64,000 nucleotides of DNA, taken from positions 2,046,001 through 2,110,000 of the forward strand of contig NZ_CP138921.1 of assembly GCF_047124445.1 (NCBI RefSeq), written 5' to 3'. This document shows, in pieces, positions 52,897 to 61,190 of this stretch. The translations under genes were made by a program, and so were the position numbers. Origin of the DNA: Shimia sp047124445. GTDB lineage: Bacteria; Pseudomonadota; Alphaproteobacteria; Rhodobacterales; Rhodobacteraceae. How positions within the stretch are numbered: position 1 is the first letter of the stretch; each line of letters begins with the position of its first letter. The notes beneath the pieces were generated by a model. That model searched no databases. It had not been told where the DNA came from and saw nothing but the letters and a program-made list of their open reading frames with translations.

Positions 52897-53772
52897 ATGG
52901 ATTGGTCCTCCCTGCCCTCCCTCGCCGCCCTGCGCGCCTTTGAAGCCGCCGCCCGCCACCAGAACCTGAGCGCCGCCGCCCGCGAACTCAATGTGACCCA
53001 TGCCGCGATTGCCCAGCATGTGCGCAGTCTGGAAGCGGACCTGTCCACGCCACTGTTGTTTCGCTCTGGCCGGGGGGTGGCGCTTACCGAAGAAGGCCGT
53101 CATCTGGCCCAGCATCTCTCCGCTGGTTTTGAGGTGATTGCCGAAGGTGTCTCCGCACTTCAACGCTCCAAAGAAGACCGTCCGCTCTCGGTCAGCGTCA
53201 CCCCCTCCTTTGCCGCAAACTGGCTTATGCCCCGTATTGGCGGCTTCTGGCAGGCGCACCCGGAAATCTCGCTCAGCATCAACCCAAGTGTGAGCTTGAT
53301 CGACCTGCGCCGCGATGGCTTTGACATGGCCATCCGATTTGGCAACGGAAAATGGCCGGGGGTGTCCTCCGAATTGCTCACAACTGGGGAGTTTTGGGTG
53401 GTTGGCTCCCCTAAGTTGCTCAATACAAAATCGGAAATCAGCCTCAAAGACGCTGGTACGTACCCTTGGCTGATGGATCTCCACATGCTGGAATGGCGGC
53501 AGGTTGTGGAAGACGCCGGTCTGGATCTCAACACCGTGGACATGACCTCTCTGGAAACCAATGAGCTTGTGCTCTCCGCCACAGTGGCTGGCCTGGGTGT
53601 CTCGGTGCACCCCAAATCTCTGGTCGAGCGCGAGGTGGATTTTGGCACCCTCAAGCAGATCTGCAGCCTGCCGCGTACCGATCTGGGTTATCACCTCGTC
53701 ACCTTGCCCCGCCCCTTAAGCGCCAAGGAACGCGCCTTTCGCAAATGGCTGATGGCCGAGGCCAAGGCATAG
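52897..53772 (+). CDS. LysR-type transcriptional regulator (GcvA-like)
   Basis: A 291-residue LysR protein: winged helix-turn-helix at about 4-62 (SLAALRAFEAAARHQNLSAA, then NVTHAAIAQHVRSLE) and a periplasmic-binding-type effector domain (about 90-290). It resembles the GcvA/AmpR branch in RFGNGKWPGVSSE and GVSVHPKSLVERE. The effector is unknown. The ATG is next to an inverted repeat with no room for an ordinary SD other than GGAG inside it, so regulator binding would also cover the translation start. A terminator follows. Confidence 0.9.
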   Translation: MDWSSLPSLAALRAFEAAARHQNLSAAARELNVTHAAIAQHVRSLEADLSTPLLFRSGRGVALTEEGRHLAQHLSAGFEVIAEGVSALQRSKEDRPLSVSVTPSFAANWLMPRIGGFWQAHPEISLSINPSVSLIDLRRDGFDMAIRFGNGKWPGVSSELLTTGEFWVVGSPKLLNTKSEISLKDAGTYPWLMDLHMLEWRQVVEDAGLDLNTVDMTSLETNELVLSATVAGLGVSVHPKSLVEREVDFGTLKQICSLPRTDLGYHLVTLPRPLSAKERAFRKWLMAEAKA

Positions 53773-53779
53773 CCCAAAC

Positions 53780-53813
53780 AAAAAGCACCCGAGCGCAAAC
53801 TCGAGTGCTTTTT
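53780..53813. terminator. Bidirectional rho-independent terminator
   Basis: AAAAAGCAC-c-CGAG loop CTCG-a-GTGCTTTTT, with A-run and T-run on both sides. Serves the lysR gene (plus) and the yiaA-like gene (minus). Confidence 0.88.
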
Positions 53814-53829
53814 GAATTTTTGTAGTACC

Positions 53830-54114
53830 TTACGCGCCGGGCTTGCCATCCATCAACGCTTCTTCCAGCAGTTTCTCGTCACGCACTTCTTCGATGCGGC
53901 GAATGCGGTCTTCACGCTGCTGATTGTCAAAGCGGTACTTCACCACATTGATCAGGCTGATGGTCAGAAGCACGATGCCCATACCCCAATAGCCTTTGGT
54001 GGACAGCGGCACATCAGTGGACATCCAAAGCGAAATACCAAGCAGCACATAGGCCAGGGCCACACCGGCCATGTTGAGCATCAGGATGGTGGAATTGTCA
54101 TTACGATCGGTCAT
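53830..54114 (-). CDS. YiaA/YiaB-family inner-membrane protein
   Basis: A 94-residue protein with the YiaAB two-helix domain: helix 1 MLNMAGVALAYVLLGISLW and helix 2 GYWGMGIVLLTISLINVVKY, joined by the conserved STKGYW. A charged C-terminal tail (RFDNQQREDRIRRIEEVRDE) is cytoplasmic and probably coiled. It follows the pspA-like gene (63 bp), so it is likely the second gene of that envelope-stress unit, controlled by the TetR sites upstream. The function of YiaA is unknown. Confidence 0.85.
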   Translation of the reverse strand: MTDRNDNSTILMLNMAGVALAYVLLGISLWMSTDVPLSTKGYWGMGIVLLTISLINVVKYRFDNQQREDRIRRIEEVRDEKLLEEALMDGKPGA

Positions 54115-54158
54115 TTTGGGTCTCTCTCTTTAATCTATGAGGTATGGGGTAGAGGGTG

Positions 54159-54200
54159 TTTAAGGCGATCTTGCGATCAATTTTCGCCTTTAAGGCGATC
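54159..54200. repeat. 12-bp direct repeat at the 3' end of pspA
   Basis: TTTAAGGCGATC at 54159-54170 and again at 54189-54200 (30-bp period); the second copy is coding (the DRLKG end of PspA). Confidence 0.6.
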
Positions 54201-54854
54201 AAGAACCGAATGGGCTGTCGCATTGCCCGGCGCACCAAATCCGGCATCCGCCATACGTCCCGCGATGTCGCCATGGTTCAGGCCGCTGTCGATCTCGCGC
54301 AGGATTTCGCCCTGCTCAAACGGATCATCTTCACCCATCACGCGGGATATCAACGCTTCGGCCTCTTCAAACGGACTGTCGCCTCCCAAGTGACGGTTCA
54401 CTTTGCGCTGAATGCCTTGCTCCTTGCGCACGGCGCGCGCTGATACGGCCCCCTGTTTTAGGTCAATAATGCGGCGATGCGCGGTTTCCACACTCTGGCG
54501 CAGCTGCATAATGCGCGCTTCCAGGCGCGCTTGGGTTTGCTGACGACCCGCCAGTTCGTTTTCCAGATCGGCAATGGCCTGCGCCGCCTGCTGCGCGAGG
54601 TCTTCCCGCTCCGCCGCAAGAGCCTCCTTAGCCCGTGTCAGCAGATCCGCAATACGCGCTTCCAGAGTGTCAATCTGACGCTGCTCCGCCCGCTCCCGCT
54701 GGATCAATCCGGCCAAAGCCACCTTTGCCGCCTTCAGGTTTGCGCTCGCTTCACGGATTTTTTGGTCAATCAGCTCAATGGCATAGACGTCACGCACCTG
54801 TTCTTCGGCCCGGGCGTTTGCCCCCACAATCAAAGTTTTCAAAGTTCCGAACAT
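54177..54854 (-). CDS. pspA: PspA/IM30 family envelope-stress protein
   Basis: A 225-residue coiled-coil protein of the PspA/IM30 family, which binds damaged inner membranes. It starts MFGTLKTLIVGANARAEEQV, whose amphipathic helix is typical, and continues as long heptads (ERAEQRQIDTLEARIADLL). ATG at 54854 has GGAGAG upstream; the frame runs further upstream into operator sequence. The C-terminal third (SPFEEAEALISRVMGEDDPF) is longer than a minimal PspA. No pspF, pspB or pspC is near; instead a TetR gene and its operators lie upstream. Confidence 0.85.
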   Translation of the reverse strand: MFGTLKTLIVGANARAEEQVRDVYAIELIDQKIREASANLKAAKVALAGLIQRERAEQRQIDTLEARIADLLTRAKEALAAEREDLAQQAAQAIADLENELAGRQQTQARLEARIMQLRQSVETAHRRIIDLKQGAVSARAVRKEQGIQRKVNRHLGGDSPFEEAEALISRVMGEDDPFEQGEILREIDSGLNHGDIAGRMADAGFGAPGNATAHSVLDRLKGEN

Positions 54855-54869
54855 CTGTCTCTCCACTCC

Positions 54870-54883
54870 TTGAACATCGTTCA
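54870..54883 (-). promoter_or_regulatory. TetR-type operator 1 (pspA-proximal)
   Basis: TTGAACATCGTTCA, one of four copies of TTGAACNNCGTTCA. It lies 16 bp before the pspA ATG, where binding would block transcription. Confidence 0.75.
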
Positions 54884-54906
54884 CAAATAGAGTGATAGGA
54901 TTTTTA

Positions 54907-54919
54907 TGAACGTCGTTCA
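54907..54919 (-). promoter_or_regulatory. TetR-type operator 2
   Basis: TGAACGTCGTTCA, second copy of the palindrome (flanking bases TA and A). Centre about 37 bp from operator 1. Confidence 0.75.
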
Positions 54920-54928
54920 AGACAATTA

Positions 54929-54942
54929 TTGAACAACGTTCA
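54929..54942 (-). promoter_or_regulatory. TetR-type operator 3
   Basis: TTGAACAACGTTCA, third copy, 22 bp centre to centre from operator 2 and 27 bp past the tetR stop. Confidence 0.75.
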
Positions 54943-54968
54943 TTTTCCTTTGAAACACCTGTTTTTGC

Positions 54969-55574
54969 TTAACTTTCCAAGACCACTTCAGGCCCTAGGC
55001 GGGACAAAACCTGCGCAATCATGGTCCGAATGTGCTCCGGCGGCACGCCAGAGATGCGATTCTCCAGTCCCAAAAGTACGATTCCATGCACCGCTGAGAA
55101 CATCGCACGAGTCATCAACCCGAGCTCTTCCTCGCCCATTTCCGCATATAGCTCAGACAGCGGCGCGCGGATGTTGGCAAACAGCGCCCCCAACGAGGCC
55201 AGGTACCACTCTGGCACCGGCCCACCCTCTGTCATCTCTACATCGAACAATGCCCGCCACAGCTTAGGATGCGCGGCGGCAAACTCCAGATAGGCGTTGG
55301 ACATCAGGATCAACCGCTGGCGCGGGCTCTCGCTGCCATCATAAGAGGCCGACACCGCCGCGCCGAGCTTCTTGAACGTGCGCCCGTTCACTTCGAGCAC
55401 AAGGTCATGCAGATCATCAAACACGTTATAGATCGCCCCAACCGCGCAGCCGGCCCCTTTGGCCAGCTCCCGCGCTTTCAGGGACGACAAACCGCCCGTT
55501 GCGATCTGCTCTTCCGCCAACTCGATCAGTTTTATACGCAACGCCGCGCGCCGCTCTGCCACTTTGCCAGCCAT
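54969..55574 (-). CDS. TetR/AcrR-family transcriptional repressor
   Basis: A 201-residue TetR-type protein. The N-terminal helix-turn-helix is clear: SSLKARELAKGAGCAVGAIYNVFDDLHDL (about 28-56); the C-terminal helices (about 80-200) form the ligand and dimer domain. ATG at 55574 is preferred for its GGGG SD; the ATG at 55586 has none. Operators of the form TTGAACNNCGTTCA lie both upstream of this gene (autoregulation) and before pspA, so it likely represses the pspA-yiaA unit until an unknown ligand or stress releases it. It resembles the TetR_C_25-like group. Confidence 0.88.
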   Translation of the reverse strand: MAGKVAERRAALRIKLIELAEEQIATGGLSSLKARELAKGAGCAVGAIYNVFDDLHDLVLEVNGRTFKKLGAAVSASYDGSESPRQRLILMSNAYLEFAAAHPKLWRALFDVEMTEGGPVPEWYLASLGALFANIRAPLSELYAEMGEEELGLMTRAMFSAVHGIVLLGLENRISGVPPEHIRTMIAQVLSRLGPEVVLES

Positions 55575-55587
55575 AGTGCCCCACATA

Positions 55588-55601
55588 TTGAACCACGTTC
55601 A
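55588..55601 (-). promoter_or_regulatory. TetR-type operator 4 (own promoter)
   Basis: TTGAACCACGTTCA lies 13 bp before the tetR ATG, in the position for autorepression. Confidence 0.75.
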
Positions 55602-55692
55602 GAAATACGCAGCCACAATGAAAAAGCCAAGCCCGCAACACGCCGCGCAAAATGTTCTTTCTTTGTTCAAGCCCTTCCCCTAGCGTGCGGCC

Positions 55693-56871
55693 ATGAGTTT
55701 TCGCATTTCAAACCGTGACGCCCGCCACCTCTGGCTCTCTTTGCAAGGCCTGTCCGATACGCCCACCGGCCCCGCCAACCCGCGCGCTATCATTGGCAAA
55801 CTTGGGTTTGTGCAACTGGACAGCATTCAGGTCTTGTCCCGCGCCCATCACCACATCCTTTGGTCACGCAATCAAAACTACCGCGAACCGATGCTCAACA
55901 AACTGCTGGCCGAAGACCGCGCGGTGTTTGAGCATTTCACCCACGACGCCAGCGTCTTGCCAATCGAGACCTACCCCTACTGGCGCGCACAGTTTAAACG
56001 TCGCAAATCCCGCATGGACCAAAAAGGCTGGTTCAAAACCGCACTTACCAAGGTCAACACGGCCGACATCAAATCCCGCATCGCGGACGAAGGCGCACTG
56101 TCGACCGAGGCTTTTGACACCAAGATCGAAGGCCCCAAAGAAATGTGGTCCCGCCCACCACACAAACAGGCGCTGGATTACCTGTGGTACGCAGGCGAAC
56201 TCGCAACCTGCTATCGCCACAACTTCAAAAAATTCTACAACCTACCGGAACGCGTCATCCCGGATGCCCAACGCGCCGAGAGGATTGACCCTGCAGAGCA
56301 AGTCCACTGGCTCTGTACGCAAGCCCTCGCCCGCCTCGGCTTTGCCACCTCCGGCGACATCAAACGCTTTTGGGAGGCCGTGGACACCGCAGATGTGAAA
56401 GACTGGATGGCCAACGCGGACCTCATCGACGTCGAAGTGCAAACCGCCAACCGCCAGTGGCTACCCATGCAAGCTCCCGCCGACATCGCTCAGCGCTTGG
56501 AACAAATTATCGTTCCCACCTCTCGCCTGCGCATCCTCAACCCGTTTGACCCGGTGATCCGCGACCGAGACCGGCTCTCCCGCCTATTTGGCTTTGACTA
56601 CCGCATCGAAATTTTCGTCCCCGCCGCCAAACGGCAATGGGGTTACTACGTCTACCCACTACTGGAAGGCGACCGTTTCGTTGGCCGCCTAGAGGCCAAG
56701 GCCAACCGTAAAAAAGGCGAGATCACCATCACGCAGCTTTGGTCTGAACCCGGTGTGCGCTGGACAGAGGCACGCGCGACCAAACTGGACGCCGAACTCA
56801 CCCGCATGGGCCGCTTCATAGGCACGCCAGACATTGTCTGGGACTGCAACCGCGCCCCAAAGACCGATTAA
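55693..56871 (+). CDS. YcaQ/AlkX-type DNA interstrand-crosslink glycosylase
   Basis: A 392-residue winged-helix protein of the HTH_42 (DUF1006) family. The YcaQ-type Q-x-D motif appears as Gln41-Leu-Asp43 in GFVQLDSIQV, and LNPFDPVIRDRDR, YYVYPLLEGDRFVGRLEAK are family marks. E. coli YcaQ removes nitrogen-mustard crosslinks and alkylated bases. The protein here is of similar size. Its 3' end overlaps the convergent 56868 gene by 4 bp. DNA-repair role is by family knowledge only. Confidence 0.85.
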   Translation: MSFRISNRDARHLWLSLQGLSDTPTGPANPRAIIGKLGFVQLDSIQVLSRAHHHILWSRNQNYREPMLNKLLAEDRAVFEHFTHDASVLPIETYPYWRAQFKRRKSRMDQKGWFKTALTKVNTADIKSRIADEGALSTEAFDTKIEGPKEMWSRPPHKQALDYLWYAGELATCYRHNFKKFYNLPERVIPDAQRAERIDPAEQVHWLCTQALARLGFATSGDIKRFWEAVDTADVKDWMANADLIDVEVQTANRQWLPMQAPADIAQRLEQIIVPTSRLRILNPFDPVIRDRDRLSRLFGFDYRIEIFVPAAKRQWGYYVYPLLEGDRFVGRLEAKANRKKGEITITQLWSEPGVRWTEARATKLDAELTRMGRFIGTPDIVWDCNRAPKTD

Positions 56872-57242
56872 ACCAGCCCCTGCCAGCGCAGAACCAGGAT
56901 CACCAACACCACAACCACCAACAAGTTGAACACCAGCGCCGCCGCCAGGTTGAGCAGCGCACCTTTGCGCCGATCCGCCACGTCGATGGTCTCCAGATGC
57001 GCGACAATCTCGTCAAACGCTTTGATCACAGCCACGCCATCCACCTGCATCATCAGCTTCGGATGCCCGCCCAACCGCTGCGCCTCTACAAGCACATCAG
57101 CCTGCCGGTGCAGCCGCGCTGGCACCCTGCGCCCAATCTTCTTCATCGCCCGACTCAAGGTCTTGGCCCGCACGCCAAATTTCTCCTTAGCCAGCTCCAA
57201 AAGCCGCGCCTCTTTGGCCTGAATGTCCTGCGTCGTCATCAT
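56868..57242 (-). CDS. Hypothetical tail-anchored membrane protein
   Basis: A 124-residue protein I do not recognise. The first about 85 residues are alpha-helical and basic (KEARLLELAKEKFGVRAKTLSRAMKK type), and the C-terminus is one strongly hydrophobic segment (NLLVVVVLVILVL), so it would be anchored by its tail with the rest in the cytoplasm. It lies between two unrelated genes and has only a weak SD (GGGTG). Confidence 0.65.
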   Translation of the reverse strand: MMTTQDIQAKEARLLELAKEKFGVRAKTLSRAMKKIGRRVPARLHRQADVLVEAQRLGGHPKLMMQVDGVAVIKAFDEIVAHLETIDVADRRKGALLNLAAALVFNLLVVVVLVILVLRWQGLV

Positions 57243-57315
57243 GCGCGCACCCTAGACCGCACACGCAGAACACTCAACTCTGGAACCCGCCCGCACAGCG
57301 CGCTATCACACCGCC

Positions 57316-58086
57316 ATGTTGAACGTGATCGAACATGGCACCGCCACCGCTGAACCGGACCTTCTGATTGTGCACGGGCTGTTTGGCTCCGGGCGCAACT
57401 GGGGTGCCATTGCCAAAAAGCTCTCCGCAACCCGCCGCATTCTCTGCGTCGATCAGCGCAACCATGGCCTCAGCCCATGGTATGACAGCCATTCCTACGA
57501 GGACATGGCCGCCGATCTGGCCAAGGTCATCACGGCACAGGGCAAACCGATGGATGTTCTGGGGCACTCAATGGGTGGCAAAGCGGCTATGGTGCTGGCC
57601 CTCACGCGTCCCGAACTGGTCAACCGCTTGATCGTGGCGGACATCGCGCCGGTGACCTACACCCACGACCAAAATCAAAATATCGAGGCCATGCGCGCCG
57701 TCGACCTCTCCAAGGTCACCAAGCGCTCAGACGCCATGGCGCAACTGGCCGAGCATCTGGACGACACCACGCTGCAAACCTTCTTCACCCAGTCGCTGGA
57801 TGTGAAGGAACAACGCTGGCGCCTCAATTTGGATGTTCTGGACCGCGAGATGCCAAAGATCCTGGACTTCCCCGAGGTCGGCACCTCCTACGGTGGCCCT
57901 ACGCTGTTCCTGTCCGGCGCTACGTCAGATTACGTCACGCACGCCTACCGCCCCACAATTCGGGAAAAATTTCCAAAGGCCCGCTTTGCCAAAATCACCG
58001 GCGCGGGCCATTGGTTGCACGCGGAGAAACCCCGCGAATTTGTTGCCTCGGTTCAGGCCTGGTTGGATTTGGACGGGCGCGCATAA
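57316..58086 (+). CDS. Alpha/beta-fold hydrolase (YbfF-like esterase)
   Basis: A 256-residue serine hydrolase. The nucleophile elbow is GHSMGG (Ser85); the oxyanion loop is HGLFGSGRNW (about 20-29); and GHWLHAEKP carries the catalytic His. The closest family by motif is YbfF, an esterase of unknown physiological substrate. A short upstream gap (73 bp) contains no clear promoter. Its 3' end overlaps the minus-strand small protein gene by 34 bp. Confidence 0.85.
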   Translation: MLNVIEHGTATAEPDLLIVHGLFGSGRNWGAIAKKLSATRRILCVDQRNHGLSPWYDSHSYEDMAADLAKVITAQGKPMDVLGHSMGGKAAMVLALTRPELVNRLIVADIAPVTYTHDQNQNIEAMRAVDLSKVTKRSDAMAQLAEHLDDTTLQTFFTQSLDVKEQRWRLNLDVLDREMPKILDFPEVGTSYGGPTLFLSGATSDYVTHAYRPTIREKFPKARFAKITGAGHWLHAEKPREFVASVQAWLDLDGRA

Positions 58087-58256
58087 AGCGCCTGCGCCAC
58101 TTTCCAACTGGCAGGGAAGGCAATCACAAAGCCGATCAGCGCATAGACAAACAGCATCAAGCCGCTGTTTACACCTGTCACAAGTGCGGCGATTACGCCG
58201 ACACCGGCCAAGGTCGACCCAATAAAGATATGCAGAATCATTGCCAGTCGCAGCAT
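58053..58256 (-). CDS. Small two-helix membrane protein (often mislabelled CTP synthetase)
   Basis: A 67-residue protein with two hydrophobic helices: LRLAMILHIFIGSTLAGVGV and LMLFVYALIGFVIAFPASW, then a basic tail. I recall similar small proteins of Rhodobacteraceae carrying the erroneous name CTP synthetase; it has no such domain. A perfect AAGGAG SD lies seven bases before the ATG. The 3' end overlaps the convergent hydrolase gene by 34 bp. Confidence 0.8.
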   Translation of the reverse strand: MLRLAMILHIFIGSTLAGVGVIAALVTGVNSGLMLFVYALIGFVIAFPASWKVAQALYARPSKSNQA

Positions 58257-58346
58257 CGGCTGTCTCCTTCACGTTGTTGGCTGCAGATGTGACGTAAAAC
58301 ACCTGCCCCAGCTTTGATTTGGATCAGCCGACGCCAATTTCCCCGG

Positions 58347-59102
58347 CTATTGCGCCAGCAGTGTCATCACCACAGCACCCTCTGCATCAAGCAGCACAGT
58401 GTGCCCAGCGCGCACGCCAAACCCAGTCACGTTTGACAGCGTCTTGAAGAAGTCTTTTTCCTGCTGATCCAGCTCACCGGGACAGGCCATCCGTGTTGTC
58501 GCCAACGGCCCAAACGCCAACTGACCGTCTTGTTCGGTGTAGCTGCCCGAGAACCGGTTGCAGCCGCTTGTGCCACTGACCTGACCGTCTGCGCCAAACC
58601 GGATTTGCGGCACCTCAGACGTGCCCACGGTTTTGTCGTTCATCTGCACCACCAGCCATTCATTGCCCGTGAGCGCGCTCTCAGCAGGTTTCACCATGCG
58701 TTCCACCACCACATCCACTGTTTCAGGGGCATCATTGGTCAATGCCGGAAAACTCTGAGTACTGCGCCACAGCACATCTTCCCCCACGCGGATCACCGCC
58801 CGCACCGAATATCGCCCACGATCGTCGACCATGGCGTCATCATAGCTCAGGCGGAAATCCACAGGCACCTGCCCCTCCGGCCGCAAGGTCTGAGAGGCAA
58901 GGACTGTCGACTGCACGTCCATCTTGCTCACGTCTTCCAAAGTAACTTCCACAAGCGCCTCCGGTGGCAGGGCAATCTTTTCGCGATACATCACCGATCC
59001 ATGTAGATCCTGTATCTCTGCCATCACGCTCCCTGCACCCAGAGCCAGCACCGCAGCAAGGCCCATGCGCGTGCCAGCAGTTTTCAGTGTTGAACACTTC
59101 AT
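58347..59102 (-). CDS. Exported YbaY-like/META two-domain protein
   Basis: A 251-residue protein with a signal peptide (AAVLALGAGSVMAEIQ). The N-terminal half (about 30-130) looks like a YbaY-type domain (SVMYREKIALPPEALVEVTLEDVS). The C-terminal half (about 145-245) is a META/HslJ domain with SGTSGCNRFSGSY and CPGELDQQEKDFF. Heat-shock HslJ and META proteins are linked to motility and drug resistance elsewhere. ATG at 59102 has GGGAG upstream. Two separate envelope domains fused in one chain is the notable point. Confidence 0.78.
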   Translation of the reverse strand: MKCSTLKTAGTRMGLAAVLALGAGSVMAEIQDLHGSVMYREKIALPPEALVEVTLEDVSKMDVQSTVLASQTLRPEGQVPVDFRLSYDDAMVDDRGRYSVRAVIRVGEDVLWRSTQSFPALTNDAPETVDVVVERMVKPAESALTGNEWLVVQMNDKTVGTSEVPQIRFGADGQVSGTSGCNRFSGSYTEQDGQLAFGPLATTRMACPGELDQQEKDFFKTLSNVTGFGVRAGHTVLLDAEGAVVMTLLAQ

Positions 59103-59287
59103 TCTATCGCTCCCGACTTGATTGCGGTCATCATACCCTACCACCTAGGCGCGAGAACACCGCATCCCAAGGGGGAAAGATTCCCTCGGCAAAGCCTTGC
59201 CCACGCGCGCCGCGCCTCCTAGGCAAACATGCGGGTTACGACCTTTGACCCCCTTGGCGTGGCCCCACGCTCTGCTAGGCTACCCCC

Positions 59288-59974
59288 ATGCCAAATGATG
59301 TTGCTTCGCCAGTTCTCAAACGCTTCTCCAACGCCCTTGTGGTGGACGACCACCCCTTGTTTTGCGACGCTTTGGTTATGACGCTCCAGGCCATCGCACC
59401 GATCACAGACGTGGCAACTGCGCCCTGCCTGACCGACGCTCTGGTCCGGTTGGAGAACACCCCACACCCGGATCTGGTTGTGTTGGATCTGAACTTGCCG
59501 GACGTGGACGGGTTTGACGGCCTTCTACGCCTGCGCAAGGCAACCAATGCCAAAATCCTTGTGGTTTCTTCCATGGCGGACACCCGCATCATCAACGCGG
59601 CGCTCAATGCAGGCGCGGCCGGATTTGTCCCCAAACACAGCCAACGCGACATGTTCCGCCGGGCGCTTGAGGCCTTGGCCGAGGACCGCAGCTTCTTGCC
59701 CGAAGGCCACATGCCCACCCGCGACGAGGACGACGCCACACAGGATGCCGTGGCGCGCTTGGCAAGCTTGACCACACAACAAGCCCGCATTCTTGATCTG
59801 ATTTGTGAAGGCAAACTCAACAAGCAAATCGCGTTTGAGCTTTCCATCGCGGAGACGACCGTGAAGGCCCATGTCACAGCGATCATGCGCAAGTTAGGCG
59901 TTCATTCGCGCACGCAAGCGGTCCTGATCGCCAAAGAAGCGAACTTCGAGGAACACTTGCGCAGCAGCGGCTAG
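59288..59974 (+). CDS. LuxR/NarL-type response regulator
   Basis: A 228-residue two-domain regulator: REC (about 15-130; phospho-acceptor Asp67 in VVLDLNLP, with acidic pair in VVDDHP) and a LuxR helix-turn-helix (about 160-222; LNKQIAFELSIAETTVKAHVTAIMRKL type). First gene of a three-gene unit with a FIST protein (54-bp gap) and a hybrid kinase, which presumably phosphorylates it. In P. aeruginosa a NarL-type regulator also lies close to the NosP/NahK pair. Confidence 0.9.
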   Translation: MPNDVASPVLKRFSNALVVDDHPLFCDALVMTLQAIAPITDVATAPCLTDALVRLENTPHPDLVVLDLNLPDVDGFDGLLRLRKATNAKILVVSSMADTRIINAALNAGAAGFVPKHSQRDMFRRALEALAEDRSFLPEGHMPTRDEDDATQDAVARLASLTTQQARILDLICEGKLNKQIAFELSIAETTVKAHVTAIMRKLGVHSRTQAVLIAKEANFEEHLRSSG

Positions 59975-60028
59975 GCAGCCTAATCTGCCACAAGCGGCTT
60001 TGAGGAGGGCTGCGGGAGGATTGCCAGC

Positions 60029-61183
60029 ATGGATGCCAGCTCACCCCTGACAGGGGCAAATATCGTGCGCACAGCTTTTGCGCCCTGCGACGCACCAGAC
60101 GCAGCCGACCAACTTGTTGCCGCAATGGGTCCAGAACCCTTTGCCTTGGTCATTCTATTTGTGTCCCCCCGCACCAATCTTGAGACCTTTGTTGCCGACA
60201 TCGAGGACCGATTTGGCGCTGCCGAGGTTGTCGGCTGCACCACGGCGGGCGAACTTGCCGCAACTGGCTACACCGAGGGCGAGATTGTCGCTGTCGGCCT
60301 GCCAGACTCCCATTTTGCTGCCCGGACACTTTTCATCGACGATCTCACCCGGATCCAAGCCGAGGCGCGGATTACCGATATGATCCACAACCGTAAAGCA
60401 CTCGCCGCAAGCCATCCCACCTGGACCTCAGAATTCGCTTTTCTGATGGTCGATGGCCTCTCCACCCGCGAAGACGCCCTGGCCGCCGATCTCTCCATGG
60501 GCCTTGGGCCCGTCCCCCTATTTGGCGGCTCCGCAGGGGACGGTGAAGATTTTGGCCAGACGCATGTCTTGTACAAAAGCGCATTTCACAGCAACGCAGC
60601 GGTCTTGGTACAACTGCGCTCCAACTGTCCTGTGCAGGTGTTCAAAACAGACCACCTCCTCCCCACGGAACAGCGTATGGTGGTGACCGGCGCGGACCCG
60701 ACCACGCGGCGTGTCTACGAAATCAACGCTGAACCCGCGGCCCGTGAATACGCCCGCATCCTAGGCAAAGACCCGGAACAGCTCTCCACCTTCACCTTTG
60801 CCGCCCATCCGGTTGTGGTTCGCATTGGAGAGCAAACCCACGTGCGCGCCATTCAGCGCGTGGCTCAAAACGGCGATCTGCAGTTCTTCTCTGCAATTGA
60901 TGAAGGTGTGGTCCTCACTTTGGCGGAACCAGAAGACATGGTGGCCCATCTGGACCGCGAACTCAGCGCCCTGACCAATGATCAGCGGCCGGCCATGATT
61001 TTGGGCTGCGATTGCGTCTTGCGCCGGGTTGAGGCCACCCAAAAACAGATAACGGGTGACATCTCCCGCGTCCTCGCCAAACATAACGTGGTGGGCTTCT
61101 CCACCTACGGCGAACAGGTCAATTCGATGCATGTCAATCAAACCTTCACCGGCGTCGCCATCTACCCACCGGAAGCGGACTGA
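60029..61183 (+). CDS. FIST domain signal-sensing protein (NosP-like)
   Basis: A 384-residue cytoplasmic protein with FIST_N (about 38-230; VVGCTTAGELAATGY and FGGSAGDGEDFGQTHVLY) and FIST_C (about 235-360; YARILGKDP and FAAHPVVVRIGEQTHVRAI). FIST proteins include NosP, a haem-binding nitric oxide sensor that inhibits its partner kinase NahK. No haem ligand is claimed here. GGAGG precedes the ATG by nine bases. The kinase gene follows after 7 bp, so the two are surely co-expressed. Confidence 0.9.
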   Translation: MDASSPLTGANIVRTAFAPCDAPDAADQLVAAMGPEPFALVILFVSPRTNLETFVADIEDRFGAAEVVGCTTAGELAATGYTEGEIVAVGLPDSHFAARTLFIDDLTRIQAEARITDMIHNRKALAASHPTWTSEFAFLMVDGLSTREDALAADLSMGLGPVPLFGGSAGDGEDFGQTHVLYKSAFHSNAAVLVQLRSNCPVQVFKTDHLLPTEQRMVVTGADPTTRRVYEINAEPAAREYARILGKDPEQLSTFTFAAHPVVVRIGEQTHVRAIQRVAQNGDLQFFSAIDEGVVLTLAEPEDMVAHLDRELSALTNDQRPAMILGCDCVLRRVEATQKQITGDISRVLAKHNVVGFSTYGEQVNSMHVNQTFTGVAIYPPEAD

Positions 61184-61190
61184 CACCACA

